Positions 8,958 through 17,721 of a DNA stretch of 64,000 nt are shown here, in pieces (the stretch's first letter is position 1; each line of letters opens with the position of its first letter). The stretch spans positions 248,001 through 312,000 of the forward strand of contig OX244046.1 of assembly GCA_945861085.1 (NCBI GenBank). The letters are read 5' to 3'. The position numbers and the translations under genes are program-made. The notes beneath the pieces were generated by a model. It was not told the origin of the DNA. It saw nothing but the letters and a program-made list of their open reading frames with translations, and made no database searches. Source of the stretch: Clostridioides difficile_D. Lineage in GTDB: Bacteria; Bacillota; Clostridia; Peptostreptococcales; Peptostreptococcaceae.

Positions 8958-10586
8958 ATGGCTAAAGAAATTAAATTTTCAGAAGAAACAAGAAGAGCTT
9001 TAGAAGCTGGTGTAAATAAATTAGCAGATACAGTAAAAGTAACATTAGGACCTAAAGGAAGAAATGTTATATTAGATAAAAAATTTGGTTCTCCACTTAT
9101 AACTAATGATGGTGTAACTATAGCAAAAGAGATAGAGTTAGAAGATAGATTTGAAAATATGGGTGCTCAGTTAGTTAAAGAAGTTGCAACAAAAACTAAC
9201 GATGTAGCTGGAGATGGTACTACAACTGCTACAGTTTTAGCACAAGCTATAATAAGAGAAGGTTTAAAGAATGTAACAGCAGGGGCTAACCCAATCCTAT
9301 TAAGAAAAGGAATACAAAAGGCAGTAATACTAGCAGTAGAAGAATTAAAAAATCAATCAAGAATAGTAGAAACACAAGAAGCTATATCTCAGGTTGCTTC
9401 TATATCTGCTGGTGATGAAGAAGTTGGAAAATTAATAGCAGAAGCTATGGAAATAGTAGGTAAAGATGGAGTTATAACTGTTGAAGAATCTCAAACTATG
9501 AATACTGAATTAGATGCTGTTGAAGGTATGCAATTTGATAGAGGGTTTGTTTCTGCATATATGGTTACAGATGTAGATAAGATGGAAGCAGTTTTAAATG
9601 ACCCATATATATTAATTACTGATAAAAAAATATCTAACATACAAGAATTGTTACCAGTTCTTGAGCAAATAGTTCAACAAGGTAAAAAGTTATTAATAAT
9701 AGCTGAAGATGTAGAGGGTGAAGCATTATCTACATTAGTAGTTAATAAATTAAGAGGAACATTTGATGTAGTAGCAGTTAAAGCTCCAGGTTTTGGAGAT
9801 AGAAGAAAAGAAATGCTTCAAGACATAGCAATACTTACAGGTGCTCAAGTAATATCAGAAGAATTAGGTTATGATTTAAAAGAAGCTGATTTATCTATGT
9901 TAGGTAGAGCTTCATCTGTTAAAGTAACTAAAGAAAGTACTACGATAGTAGATGGTTCTGGAGATAAAAAAGCTATAGAAGATAGAGTGACTCAAATTAA
10001 ACATCAAGTAGAACAAACTACTTCAGATTTTGACAGAGAAAAATTAATGGAAAGATTAGCTAAACTTGCTGGAGGAGTAGCTGTTATCAAAGTTGGAGCT
10101 GCTACAGAGGTTGAGTTAAAAGAAAGAAAATTAAGAATAGAAGATGCTCTTAATGCAACTAGAGCGGCTGTAGAAGAAGGTATAGTAGCTGGTGGAGGAA
10201 CTGCTTTTGTTAGTGTTATACCAGCAATAGGAACACTAGTTGAGAGTTTAGAAGGAGAAGTTAAACTAGGTGCTCAAATAGTTAAAAAAGCATTAGAAGA
10301 GCCATTAAGACAAATAGCTATAAATGCTGGTCTTGAAGGTGCTGTAATTGTACAAAATATTGTTAATGCTGAAGCAGAAACTGGATTTGACGCATTAAAT
10401 GAAAAATATGTAAATATGATAGAAGCTGGTATAGTTGACCCAACTAAAGTTAGTAGAAGTGCTTTACAAAATGCTGCATCAATAGCAGGTACTTTCTTAA
10501 CTACTGAAGCTGCTGTTGCTGACCTTCCTGAGAAAGAAGATGCAGGAATGCCAGGAATGGGTGGCGGAATGCCAGGTATGATGTAA
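8958..10586 (+). CDS. groEL: Chaperonin GroEL
   Basis: A 542-residue Hsp60 chaperonin with equatorial, intermediate and apical domains. The GDGTTTATVLA nucleotide motif is at about residues 86-96, and the usual Gly-Gly-Met tail ends the protein. Full length with no interruptions. It assembles into two stacked heptamers that fold proteins with GroES and ATP. It ends 32 bases before a strong terminator. Confidence 0.98.
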   Translation: MAKEIKFSEETRRALEAGVNKLADTVKVTLGPKGRNVILDKKFGSPLITNDGVTIAKEIELEDRFENMGAQLVKEVATKTNDVAGDGTTTATVLAQAIIREGLKNVTAGANPILLRKGIQKAVILAVEELKNQSRIVETQEAISQVASISAGDEEVGKLIAEAMEIVGKDGVITVEESQTMNTELDAVEGMQFDRGFVSAYMVTDVDKMEAVLNDPYILITDKKISNIQELLPVLEQIVQQGKKLLIIAEDVEGEALSTLVVNKLRGTFDVVAVKAPGFGDRRKEMLQDIAILTGAQVISEELGYDLKEADLSMLGRASSVKVTKESTTIVDGSGDKKAIEDRVTQIKHQVEQTTSDFDREKLMERLAKLAGGVAVIKVGAATEVELKERKLRIEDALNATRAAVEEGIVAGGGTAFVSVIPAIGTLVESLEGEVKLGAQIVKKALEEPLRQIAINAGLEGAVIVQNIVNAEAETGFDALNEKYVNMIEAGIVDPTKVSRSALQNAASIAGTFLTTEAAVADLPEKEDAGMPGMGGGMPGMM

Positions 10587-10618
10587 TTTAAAAAATTTAA
10601 AAATATAAATTTTAATAT

Positions 10619-10669
10619 AAAGAACTATTTCGACTTAGATTTTAATGTCTAAGTTGAAATAGTTCTTTT
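10619..10669 (+). terminator. Intrinsic terminator after groEL
   Basis: A roughly 20-bp stem with one mismatch (about 10619-10640 with 10648-10667), then a T run. It closes the groESL transcript. Confidence 0.88.
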
Positions 10670-10860
10670 GTATATATCTAAATATATTTAATTTTTTGCG
10701 TATTTATAAATTTAATATACATATTCAAATAATTAGTATCTAGATTATAATAATATTTTTAGAGGTGTATTGTTATTTTTTAGGTTATGATGTTAGATAC
10801 ATATTAATTAAGGTATAATTGTTGGTAGAGAATAAATTAAATTTAAAAGGATGCGATAAT

Positions 10861-11601
10861 ATGGACTTAAGAAAGTTGCTTGAACAGGTTAAAAATGAAA
10901 ATATTGATATAGATTTTGCATTAGAGAAATTAAAAGATTTGCCCTATGAAGACCTTGGATATGCAAACATAGACCATCATAGAGAATTAAGAAATGGATA
11001 CCCAGAGGTTATTTATTGTGAAGGTAAGAGTGATGAGCATATTTTAGGGATTGTTGATAAAATGAATGTAAAAGGTTCTAACATATTGGGGACAAGATGT
11101 AGAAAAGAAACATTTCTAAAAATTAAAGAAATCTATAGTCATGCTGAGTATGAAGAATTATCTAAAATTCTAAAGATTCAAAATCATGATGTAGAGAATA
11201 TAGGAAAAGGTAAAATTGTGATTGTTACAGGGGGAACTTCTGATATACCAGTAGCAGATGAAGCCTATCATACAGCTAAATTTTTAGGCAATGATGTTGA
11301 TAGAATATATGATGTTGGAGTGGCAGGTATACATAGGCTTTTAAATAAAAGACATAAAATAGATAGTGCCAGAGTAATAGTAGCTGTTGCAGGAATGGAA
11401 GGTGCTCTTGCAAGTGTAGTTGGTGGATTGGTTGATGTTCCAGTAATAGCTGTTCCAACTTCTGTTGGATATGGGGCGAATTTTGGAGGGTTAGCAGCAT
11501 TGTTAGCTATGCTAAATAGTTGTGCATCTGGAATATCTGTTGTAAATATTGACAATGGATTTGGAGCAGGATATTTAGCAGCAATGATAAATAAGCTGTA
11601 A
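10861..11601 (+). CDS. larB: Nickel-pincer cofactor biosynthesis carboxylase LarB
   Basis: A 246-residue protein whose C-terminal half is a PurE-like domain (IVTGGTSDIPVADEA, the GVAGIHRLL region and VPTSVGYGANFGG). LarB carboxylates and hydrolyses nicotinic acid adenine dinucleotide at the start of synthesis of the nickel-pincer cofactor used by lactate racemase-type enzymes (established in Lactiplantibacillus). I chose the ATG at 10861 because AAAAGG lies ten bases upstream; an in-frame TTG at 10819 lacks such a site. larC follows, but larE and larA are not in the window. Confidence 0.88.
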   Translation: MDLRKLLEQVKNENIDIDFALEKLKDLPYEDLGYANIDHHRELRNGYPEVIYCEGKSDEHILGIVDKMNVKGSNILGTRCRKETFLKIKEIYSHAEYEELSKILKIQNHDVENIGKGKIVIVTGGTSDIPVADEAYHTAKFLGNDVDRIYDVGVAGIHRLLNKRHKIDSARVIVAVAGMEGALASVVGGLVDVPVIAVPTSVGYGANFGGLAALLAMLNSCASGISVVNIDNGFGAGYLAAMINKL

Positions 11602-11685
11602 ATACATTGATATAAATTAAACATAAATTATATAATAAAATCTAATTTCTATTATATTTTTACTATTAAAATTGAGGAGACGTAT

Positions 11686-12420
11686 ATGAGTGAAAAAATA
11701 CTTTATTTTGATATAATAAGCGGTATATCAGGGGATATGACCCTTGCGAGTTTATTAAATTTAGGTGTACCTAAGGAAATTTTTTTGGAGGAAATTCATA
11801 AACTAATAATGAGTGATGAATTTAACATAAACATCAGCTCAAAGAATGAGAATGGAATAGTAGGGACAAAAGTAGAAGTAATTACAAAAGAAACACATGC
11901 ACACAGAAACTTAGTTGATATATTTGAAATTATAGATGAGAGTAATCTAAATGAAAATGTAAAATCTAAAGCAAAAAAAATATTTATGGTAGTTGGGGAA
12001 GCAGAAGCAAAAGTTCATGGAACTACAATAGATAAGATACATTTTCATGAGGTAGGGGCTATAGATTCAATTGTAGATATAGTAGGAGCTTGTATATTAG
12101 TTGATTTACTTTGTGTAGATAAAGTTTGTGCTAGTACAGTGTCTGTTGGTTCAGGATTTGTAAAATGTGAACATGGAATTATACCTATACCTGCACCTGC
12201 AACTATGGAAATTTTAAAAGGTGTACCAATTAAATTAAACAATATAAAAGGAGAATGTACAACTCCAACAGGAGCTGCAATCATAAAAGTCTTGTGTGAT
12301 GAGTTTGTGGATGAGTTTGAATTTTCTCCAAAACAAATTGGATATGGAATAGGTCATAAAAAGTTTGAAGTACCAAATATGCTAAGAACTGTATTAGGTG
12401 AAAAAAAAAAGAAGAATTAA
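11686..12420 (+). CDS. larC: LarC N-terminal part (LarC1), nickel-insertion protein
   Basis: Reading frame 0 of larC encodes 244 residues starting LYFDIISGISGDMTLASLLNLG, the signature of the LarC (DUF111) N-terminal domain. It includes a histidine-rich stretch (HAHRN) and the HFHEVGAIDSIVDIVGA motif. LarC inserts nickel into the pincer cofactor in a CTP-dependent step. The frame stops at 12418 directly after an A10 tract, well short of full LarC, and the rest is encoded in the -1 frame. A strong ribosome binding site (TTGAGGAGA) precedes the start. Full LarC by frameshift would be about 394 residues, the normal family length. Confidence 0.88.
   Translation: MSEKILYFDIISGISGDMTLASLLNLGVPKEIFLEEIHKLIMSDEFNINISSKNENGIVGTKVEVITKETHAHRNLVDIFEIIDESNLNENVKSKAKKIFMVVGEAEAKVHGTTIDKIHFHEVGAIDSIVDIVGACILVDLLCVDKVCASTVSVGSGFVKCEHGIIPIPAPATMEILKGVPIKLNNIKGECTTPTGAAIIKVLCDEFVDEFEFSPKQIGYGIGHKKFEVPNMLRTVLGEKKKKN
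12401..12411 (+). promoter_or_regulatory. Slippery A10-G site for -1 frameshifting in larC
   Basis: Ten A followed by G. In frame 0 this includes the heptamer A-AAA-AAG (12405-12411), the most slip-prone -1 sequence known, with the frame-0 stop seven bases later and a purine-rich AGGTG just upstream (12396-12400). LarC1/LarC2 fusion by programmed frameshifting is established in Lactiplantibacillus plantarum. A homopolymer indel remains possible. Confidence 0.65.
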
Positions 12421-12869
12421 TTTATGAAATTAGTGCAAATATTGATGATATGTCTTCAGAAATCTATTCTTATTTGTATGAAAAAATATTAGATGAGAAA
12501 GCATTAGATATTTATACAGAGAGTATTTATATGAAGAAGAATAGACCTGCAACAAAAGTATCAATTTTATGTAATAAATCAGATTTAGAAAAATTTATTA
12601 AAATATTACTTTTAGAAACTAGCACTTTTGGAGTGCGATATAATGTGTATAATAGAGAGATTCTAGATAGAAAATTTGTAAAATTGGATACAAAATATGG
12701 TGTGGTTACAGTAAAATTAGGGTATTATAAAGATGAACTAGTTAAGGCTACTCCAGAATATAATGAATGTAAAACTATAGCAAAAAATGAAGATATTCCT
12801 ATAAAAAAAGTGTTTGCTGATATAAATTTTAGAATAAAAGAAGAATTTAGTGAAAACTTATTGACATAA
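12411..12869 (+). CDS. larC: LarC C-terminal part (LarC2), read in the -1 frame
   Basis: The -1 frame entered at 12411 reads through LIYEISANIDDMSSE and on to the MKKNRPATKVSILC region, the typical second half of LarC, ending at 12869. The first internal ATG (12450) lies inside a conserved block and has no ribosome binding site, so separate initiation is unlikely. This supports production only as a frameshift fusion with the upstream part. About 152 residues are encoded. Confidence 0.8.
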   Translation, partial: EELIYEISANIDDMSSEIYSYLYEKILDEKALDIYTESIYMKKNRPATKVSILCNKSDLEKFIKILLLETSTFGVRYNVYNREILDRKFVKLDTKYGVVTVKLGYYKDELVKATPEYNECKTIAKNEDIPIKKVFADINFRIKEEFSENLLT

Positions 12870-12944
12870 GTAATAAATTTTGATAAATTAATATTCAGCC
12901 TTATTAAATAAAAGCAAACAGAAAAAAATATATAAAATATAAAC

Positions 12945-13017
12945 TCACTCGTATATGCTCAGAAATATGGTCTGAGAGTCTCTACCAAGATACCGTAAAT
13001 ATCTTGACTATGAGTGA
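12945..13017 (+). ncRNA. Guanine-sensing purine riboswitch aptamer (guaA leader)
   Basis: P1 pairs 12945-12953 with 13009-13017. P2 pairs CTCAGA (12958-12963) with TCTGAG (12971-12976) around an ATATGG-type loop. P3 pairs AAGATA with TATCTT around CCGTAAA. The three-way junction strands match the purine riboswitch consensus. The base in GACTATG that decides specificity is C (13008), the guanine type; U would mean adenine. Confidence 0.95.
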
Positions 13018-13107
13018 AATTATTATACCAAAAGACCTAGTTAAGTAAATGTGTAGGCCGAGTTGTACTCCCTATGTGTTGGCTATAAGATAGAGGTATT
13101 TTGGAAG

Positions 13108-13166
13108 CCTGTATAGTAATTTCACTTTTGTTAGAAATTATGGAAGTTACTATACAGGTTTTTTGT
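13108..13166 (+). terminator. Riboswitch-controlled terminator upstream of guaA
   Basis: A 12-bp perfect stem (13108-13119 with 13147-13158) and a T run. Its 5' arm and loop (13117-13126) are complementary to the 3' side of aptamer P1 (13013-13022). Without ligand that pairing forms an antiterminator; guanine binding frees the terminator and turns guaA off. Confidence 0.9.
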
Positions 13167-13250
13167 GTAAAAAGATTTAATATAATTTAGACTGTGTTGT
13201 GTTAAAATAAATATATAAAAACTATATTATACAAGGAGAGATGTGAATTT

Positions 13251-14786
13251 ATGAAACATGAATTAGTACTTGTAATAGATTTTGGAGGGCAATATAATCA
13301 GTTGATAGCTAGAAGAGTTAGAGAAAACAACGTATATTGTGAAATACTTCCATGTACTGCAAGCATAGAAAGAATAAAAGAAAAAAATCCTAAAGGGATA
13401 ATATTTACAGGTGGACCAAATAGTGCGTATTTAGAAGATTCTCCAACAATTTCAAAAGAAATATTTGAACTAGGAGTTCCAATACTTGGAATATGCTATG
13501 GTATTCAAATAATGTCTCATGTATTGGGTGGAGTTGTAAGAAAAGGTAATAAACAAGAAAAAGAATATGGAAAAACAGCTATAACTTATGGAAAATCATC
13601 ATTATTTGAAGGTATAACTACAAATAGTGTATGGATGAGTCATACAGATTTAATAGAAAAAGTTCCAGAAGGATTTACTATAGTTGCAAATACTAATGAT
13701 TGTCCAGTAGCAGCTATGGAAAATGTAGAACGAAACTTATATGGAGTTCAATTCCATCCAGAAGTAGAACACTGTTTAGAAGGGGACAAGATACTTACAA
13801 ACTTCTTATATAATATTTGTAAAGTAAAAGGTGACTGGACTACAGATTCATTCATAGAAGATAAAATAAAAGAATTGAAAGAAAAAATAGGCGATAAAAA
13901 AGCTCTATGTGCTTTAAGTGGAGGAGTTGATTCTTCTGTTGCCGCAGTTCTTATTCATAAAGCAATTGGGGACAACTTAACTTGTATATTTGTTGACCAT
14001 GGCTTACTTAGAAAAAATGAAGGAAATGATGTAGAAAGAATATTTAGAGAGAAATTTGATATAAATTTAATAAGAGTTAATGCAGAAGATAGATTCTTAT
14101 CTAAATTAAAAGGAGTTTCTGAACCAGAGGCTAAGAGAAAAATAATAGGTGAAGAATTTATAAGAGTATTTGAAGAAGAATCAAATAAATTAGGAAAAAT
14201 GGATTTCTTAGTTCAAGGAACAATCTATCCAGATGTTATAGAAAGTGGACATGGAAATGCTGCTACTATAAAATCTCATCATAATGTTGGTGGAATTCCA
14301 GAAGATGTAGACTTCCAAGAAATTGTCGAACCATTAAGAGAGTTATTTAAAGATGAAGTTAGAAAAATAGGATTAGAGCTTGGTATAGAAGAAGGATTAA
14401 TATTTAGACATCCTTTTCCAGGACCAGGTCTAGGAATAAGAGTTATAGGTGATGTAACTAAAGAAAAATGTGATATATTAAGAGAAGCTGATGCTGTTTA
14501 TATGGACGAGCTTAGAAAAGCAGGTCTATATAGAGAAATATGGCAAGCTTTTGCAACATTACCAGATGTTAAGACTGTTGGAGTTATGGGTGACGAAAGA
14601 ACATATGCTTATCTAGTTGGTTTAAGAGCAGTTACTTCTTCTGATGGAATGACTTCTGACTGGTATAAGATGCCTTATGATGTATTAGAAAGAATTTCTA
14701 ATAGAATAATAAATGAAGTTGATGGAGTAAATAGAGTAGTTTATGATATAACTTCTAAGCCACCTGGCACTATTGAGTGGGAGTAA
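13251..14786 (+). CDS. guaA: GMP synthase (glutamine-hydrolysing)
   Basis: A 511-residue two-domain enzyme converting XMP to GMP. The N-terminal class I glutamine amidotransferase has C82 (GICYGIQ) and the H169-P-E171 pair. The ATP pyrophosphatase domain has its P-loop SGGVDSS at 223-229, and the C-terminal dimerisation domain ends in KPPGTIEWE. Full length. It is governed by the guanine riboswitch about 235 bases upstream. It is an isolated transcription unit closed by a terminator at 14874. Confidence 0.97.
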
Positions 14787-14873
14787 TACCTAAAATTTCA
14801 AGAAGCCTTGAAATAACAGCGTTTTTTGAACTGTTTTACCCTCTCTGATATTGTTTTGATATTAAAAATTTAC

Positions 14874-14919
14874 ATAGACCTTTTCGTTGATTTGTATAAA
14901 ACGAAAGGGTCTATTTTTT
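14874..14919 (+). terminator. Intrinsic terminator after guaA
   Basis: A 14-bp stem (14874-14887 with 14901-14914, one G-T pair) followed by six T. Confidence 0.88.
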
Positions 14920-14925
14920 GTTTTA

Positions 14926-15189
14926 GGAATTTCTCCATTGTACAGATGGTGTGAATTTTCCGCCATCACAAGTGTAAGGAAAGTTTAACTTTCATTGAAA
15001 GTATTCCGGATTGGTAATTTGTCCGTTTTTCAGTTCTGTTTTTCGAGTGAGCCATTCTGCTAGAAACTGGTTTACTAAATTGTAGTTGAGAAAAATGCCT
15101 ACTGGTGCAGGAGCAGACCATTCGTCAGAATTTTTATATTCCAAACCTCTTTTTTGAGCTGCTAAGAGAGAAATTTTTATTATATACAT
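14926..15189 (-). pseudogene. Decayed gene remnant, possibly PEBP/YbhB-like
   Basis: On the minus strand a 65-codon frame (15189-14992) has no ribosome binding site and no family that I recognise. After its stop, another short frame (about 14985-14926) reads FPYTCDGGKFTPSVQW, resembling the conserved N-terminal motif of YbhB/YbcL phosphatidylethanolamine-binding-like proteins, and then stops. Base composition is richer in G+C than the flanks. I read this as broken pieces of one or two lost genes at the edge of an accessory block; the PEBP match is a pattern judgement only. Confidence 0.35.
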
Positions 15190-15530
15190 TACTATACTAT
15201 AGTTTAAAAATAAAAAATGAAAGAGAAATTTCTAAATTTTTAAAACATATCATATTTATTTCTTACTAAGAATCATATCAAAATTTTATAATATTTCCTA
15301 TTAAAAAATATTTAAAAAGTAGATATTTAATATCATTTATTACTATTTTACTAATATTTTGTTGGCTGTTACAATAATAATAACAAATAAGTAAATAAAT
15401 AAAAGAAGTATTATGATATGAATTTTAATAATATACAGAAATCCAATATAATATATTATTATTTTTATTAATATTTTGCTATGTATTACAATAACCAATA
15501 AAACCAAGTAGAGAAAGGAGATGCTTTTAC
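15190..15530. other. AT-rich leader with an imperfect direct repeat
   Basis: No gene is visible in these 340 bases. A 26-base element, TAATATTTTG then a variable centre then TTACAATAA, occurs at 15352-15377 and again at 15469-15494 (21 of 26 identical), 117 bases apart. The second copy lies just ahead of the aminotransferase ribosome binding site. It could be a paired operator site for a LysR-type regulator. Confidence 0.4.
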
Positions 15531-16694
15531 ATGAATCAAAAAATTGTACAAATGCAGCCTTCTGCATCTGTAATACTTATGGGAAAAGCAAAAGAAATGC
15601 AGAAGAAAGATCCATCTGTTATCAGTTTAGCAGGAGGAGAACCAGATTTTGATACTCCAACATCCATTACAATAGGAGCAATAAAAAGTCTTCTGGAAGG
15701 AAATACACATTATGTAGTTGGTCCTGGAATACCAGAATTACGAGAAGCTATTCAGAAAAAACTTCAAAAAGAAAATGGAATTTTTTGTGACGTAAATCAC
15801 ATTTTGTTAACCCCTGGCGGAAAAAATGCTATTTATCTGGCAATTCATGCTGTTTTAAATCCAGAAGATGAAGTTTTAGTGCTTGACCCATCATGGGTAT
15901 CTTATGAACCTATCATTCAAGCAGCAGGAGGGAAATGTGTAAAAGTAAAATTAGATTATAAAACACAATATCGAATTACAAGTGAAAAATTAGAAGAAGC
16001 CTGTTCTGAAAAAACAAAAATGATTATTATTAACTATCCTAACAACCCTACAGGATGTATATTGCATGAGGATGAAGCAGATATTTTAGAAGCATTTTTA
16101 TTGGCACATCCAGACATATATTTATTGGCTGATGAAATATATGAGAAATTAGTATATGACGGTAAAAAAAGTATCAGCATGGCATCAAGAAATTCTATAC
16201 AAGACCGTGTCATTACTGTAAATGGTTTTTCTAAAAGTGTTGCTATGACAGGTTGGCGAATGGGATATATGGTTTCTAATAAAGAAGTATTTCAGACAGC
16301 ATATAAATTATATCAGCATAGTCTTTCTTGTATGAGTGGATTTTTGCAAAAAGGTGCTGTATATGCCTTTGAATGTGAAAAAGAAATGGAAGAAATGAGA
16401 AAAACTTATGAAGAACGAAGAAATATGTTTATTAGAATACTTAACAGTACTAAAGGTGTGCATTGTAATATGCCAGAAGGTGCATTTTATGCGTGGGTAC
16501 ATTTCGACATAAAAGATATGGATTCTTTTAAAATTTGTGAGTATCTTATGGAAAATGCGGGTGTGGTAGGAATGCCAGGCAGTGCTTATGGAGAAGAAAA
16601 TGTATGTTGTATGCGATTTTCATTTGCAACAGCAACAGAAGATTTAGAAAAGGCAGCACAAAAAATTAAAAGTGCAATAGAAAAATTGTCATAA
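15531..16694 (+). CDS. Class I/II pyridoxal-phosphate aminotransferase
   Basis: A 387-residue fold-type I aminotransferase of the aspartate aminotransferase Ib type. It starts with the ISLAGGEPDFDTP substrate loop (about 31-43), has NYPNNPTG (about 169-176), the PLP-binding lysine in GFSKSVAMTGWRMGY (about 232-246) and the RFSFAT C-terminal arginine. It has a strong ribosome binding site and is followed 12 bases later by an HMGL-type aldolase and then an NhaC transporter. The order suggests that it deaminates an imported amino acid whose keto acid is then cleaved by the aldolase. Substrate unknown. Confidence 0.87.
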   Translation: MNQKIVQMQPSASVILMGKAKEMQKKDPSVISLAGGEPDFDTPTSITIGAIKSLLEGNTHYVVGPGIPELREAIQKKLQKENGIFCDVNHILLTPGGKNAIYLAIHAVLNPEDEVLVLDPSWVSYEPIIQAAGGKCVKVKLDYKTQYRITSEKLEEACSEKTKMIIINYPNNPTGCILHEDEADILEAFLLAHPDIYLLADEIYEKLVYDGKKSISMASRNSIQDRVITVNGFSKSVAMTGWRMGYMVSNKEVFQTAYKLYQHSLSCMSGFLQKGAVYAFECEKEMEEMRKTYEERRNMFIRILNSTKGVHCNMPEGAFYAWVHFDIKDMDSFKICEYLMENAGVVGMPGSAYGEENVCCMRFSFATATEDLEKAAQKIKSAIEKLS

Positions 16695-16706
16695 AGGAGG
16701 GATAAT

Positions 16707-17708
16707 ATGAAATTACTTGATTGTACTCTACGAGATGGAGCAAATGTTGTTGGAAATGGGTTTTCTAAAGAATTAACAATTAGTATAATTCAGGCTTTGT
16801 TGGATTGTGGAATTAATCAAATTGAGTTGGGAAATGCAAAAGGAATTGGTGCCTATGAAAATGGAGCAAATGCACCATTGACAGATTTAGAATATATGCA
16901 GTCTGTTGCACAGTTTTCAAAAAAGGGATGTTTAGGAATGTTTCTACAAGTATATTATGCTTCACCAGAGAGGGTACAAATGGCAGCAGAAAATGGTTTG
17001 CAATTTTTACGAGTTGGTGCAGCTGCTGGAGATGGTGAAAAATCTATTCCTGCAATAAAAATGGTAAAAGAAGCAGGACTATATTGCAGATATTCTTTAA
17101 TGAAGGCATATATTTGTACGCCTGACGCTCTTGCAAAGGAAGCAAAAATGTTACAGGAAGCAGGAGTTGACAACATTACGATTATGGATTCTGCTGGAAC
17201 AATGTTTCCAGAAGATACAACAGCTTATGTAAAAGCAATGAAAGAGCAAGTGTCAATACCCATTGGTTTTCATGGACATAGTAATTTAGGCATGGCACAA
17301 GCAAATGCGTTAGCAGCAATAGAAGCAGGATCAGAAGAAATTGACTGCGGTTTGTTGGGTATGGCTCGTAGTGCTGGAAACTGTGCAACAGAATTAGCAG
17401 TTGCAGCATTTCAGAGAAAAAACAAATTGAAAACAGTTGATTTTTACAAATTATTAGAATATTTGGAACAATATTTAATTCCTGCTATGGCAGTATATAA
17501 CTATCAGCCGGCTGTAAAACCTCTTGATTTTATTTTAGGTCTTTCAGGGTGTCATTCTTCTTTTATAAAAATGTTTGAAGAAATAGCAAAAGAAGAAAAG
17601 GTTTCACTTTATCAACTAATTGTTAAAGTTTCTGAAAAAGATAAGAAAAAGCCAAGTGAAGAACTGATTAGAAAAACAGCAGAAACACTTCGTTGTATTA
17701 AATCATAA
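16707..17708 (+). CDS. HMGL-like / 4-hydroxy-2-oxoacid aldolase (DmpG-like)
   Basis: A 333-residue TIM-barrel protein of the HMG-CoA lyase-like family. The LLDCTLRDG motif (R9, D10) and the metal-binding HGHSN (H189, H191) are intact, as in divalent-metal pyruvate aldolases such as 4-hydroxy-2-oxovalerate aldolase. No acetaldehyde dehydrogenase partner is present, unlike DmpG-DmpF pairs. It sits between an aminotransferase and a transporter gene. A pyruvate-releasing cleavage of a 4-hydroxy-2-keto acid is the best inference; a related Claisen-type condensation is the alternative. Confidence 0.75.
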   Translation: MKLLDCTLRDGANVVGNGFSKELTISIIQALLDCGINQIELGNAKGIGAYENGANAPLTDLEYMQSVAQFSKKGCLGMFLQVYYASPERVQMAAENGLQFLRVGAAAGDGEKSIPAIKMVKEAGLYCRYSLMKAYICTPDALAKEAKMLQEAGVDNITIMDSAGTMFPEDTTAYVKAMKEQVSIPIGFHGHSNLGMAQANALAAIEAGSEEIDCGLLGMARSAGNCATELAVAAFQRKNKLKTVDFYKLLEYLEQYLIPAMAVYNYQPAVKPLDFILGLSGCHSSFIKMFEEIAKEEKVSLYQLIVKVSEKDKKKPSEELIRKTAETLRCIKS

Positions 17709-17721
17709 CAAAGGGGGGAAA

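Noticed and set aside
10819..10860. Longer LarB start at TTG 10819
   Set aside because: The ATG at 10861 has a good ribosome binding site; the longer version adds unconserved residues.
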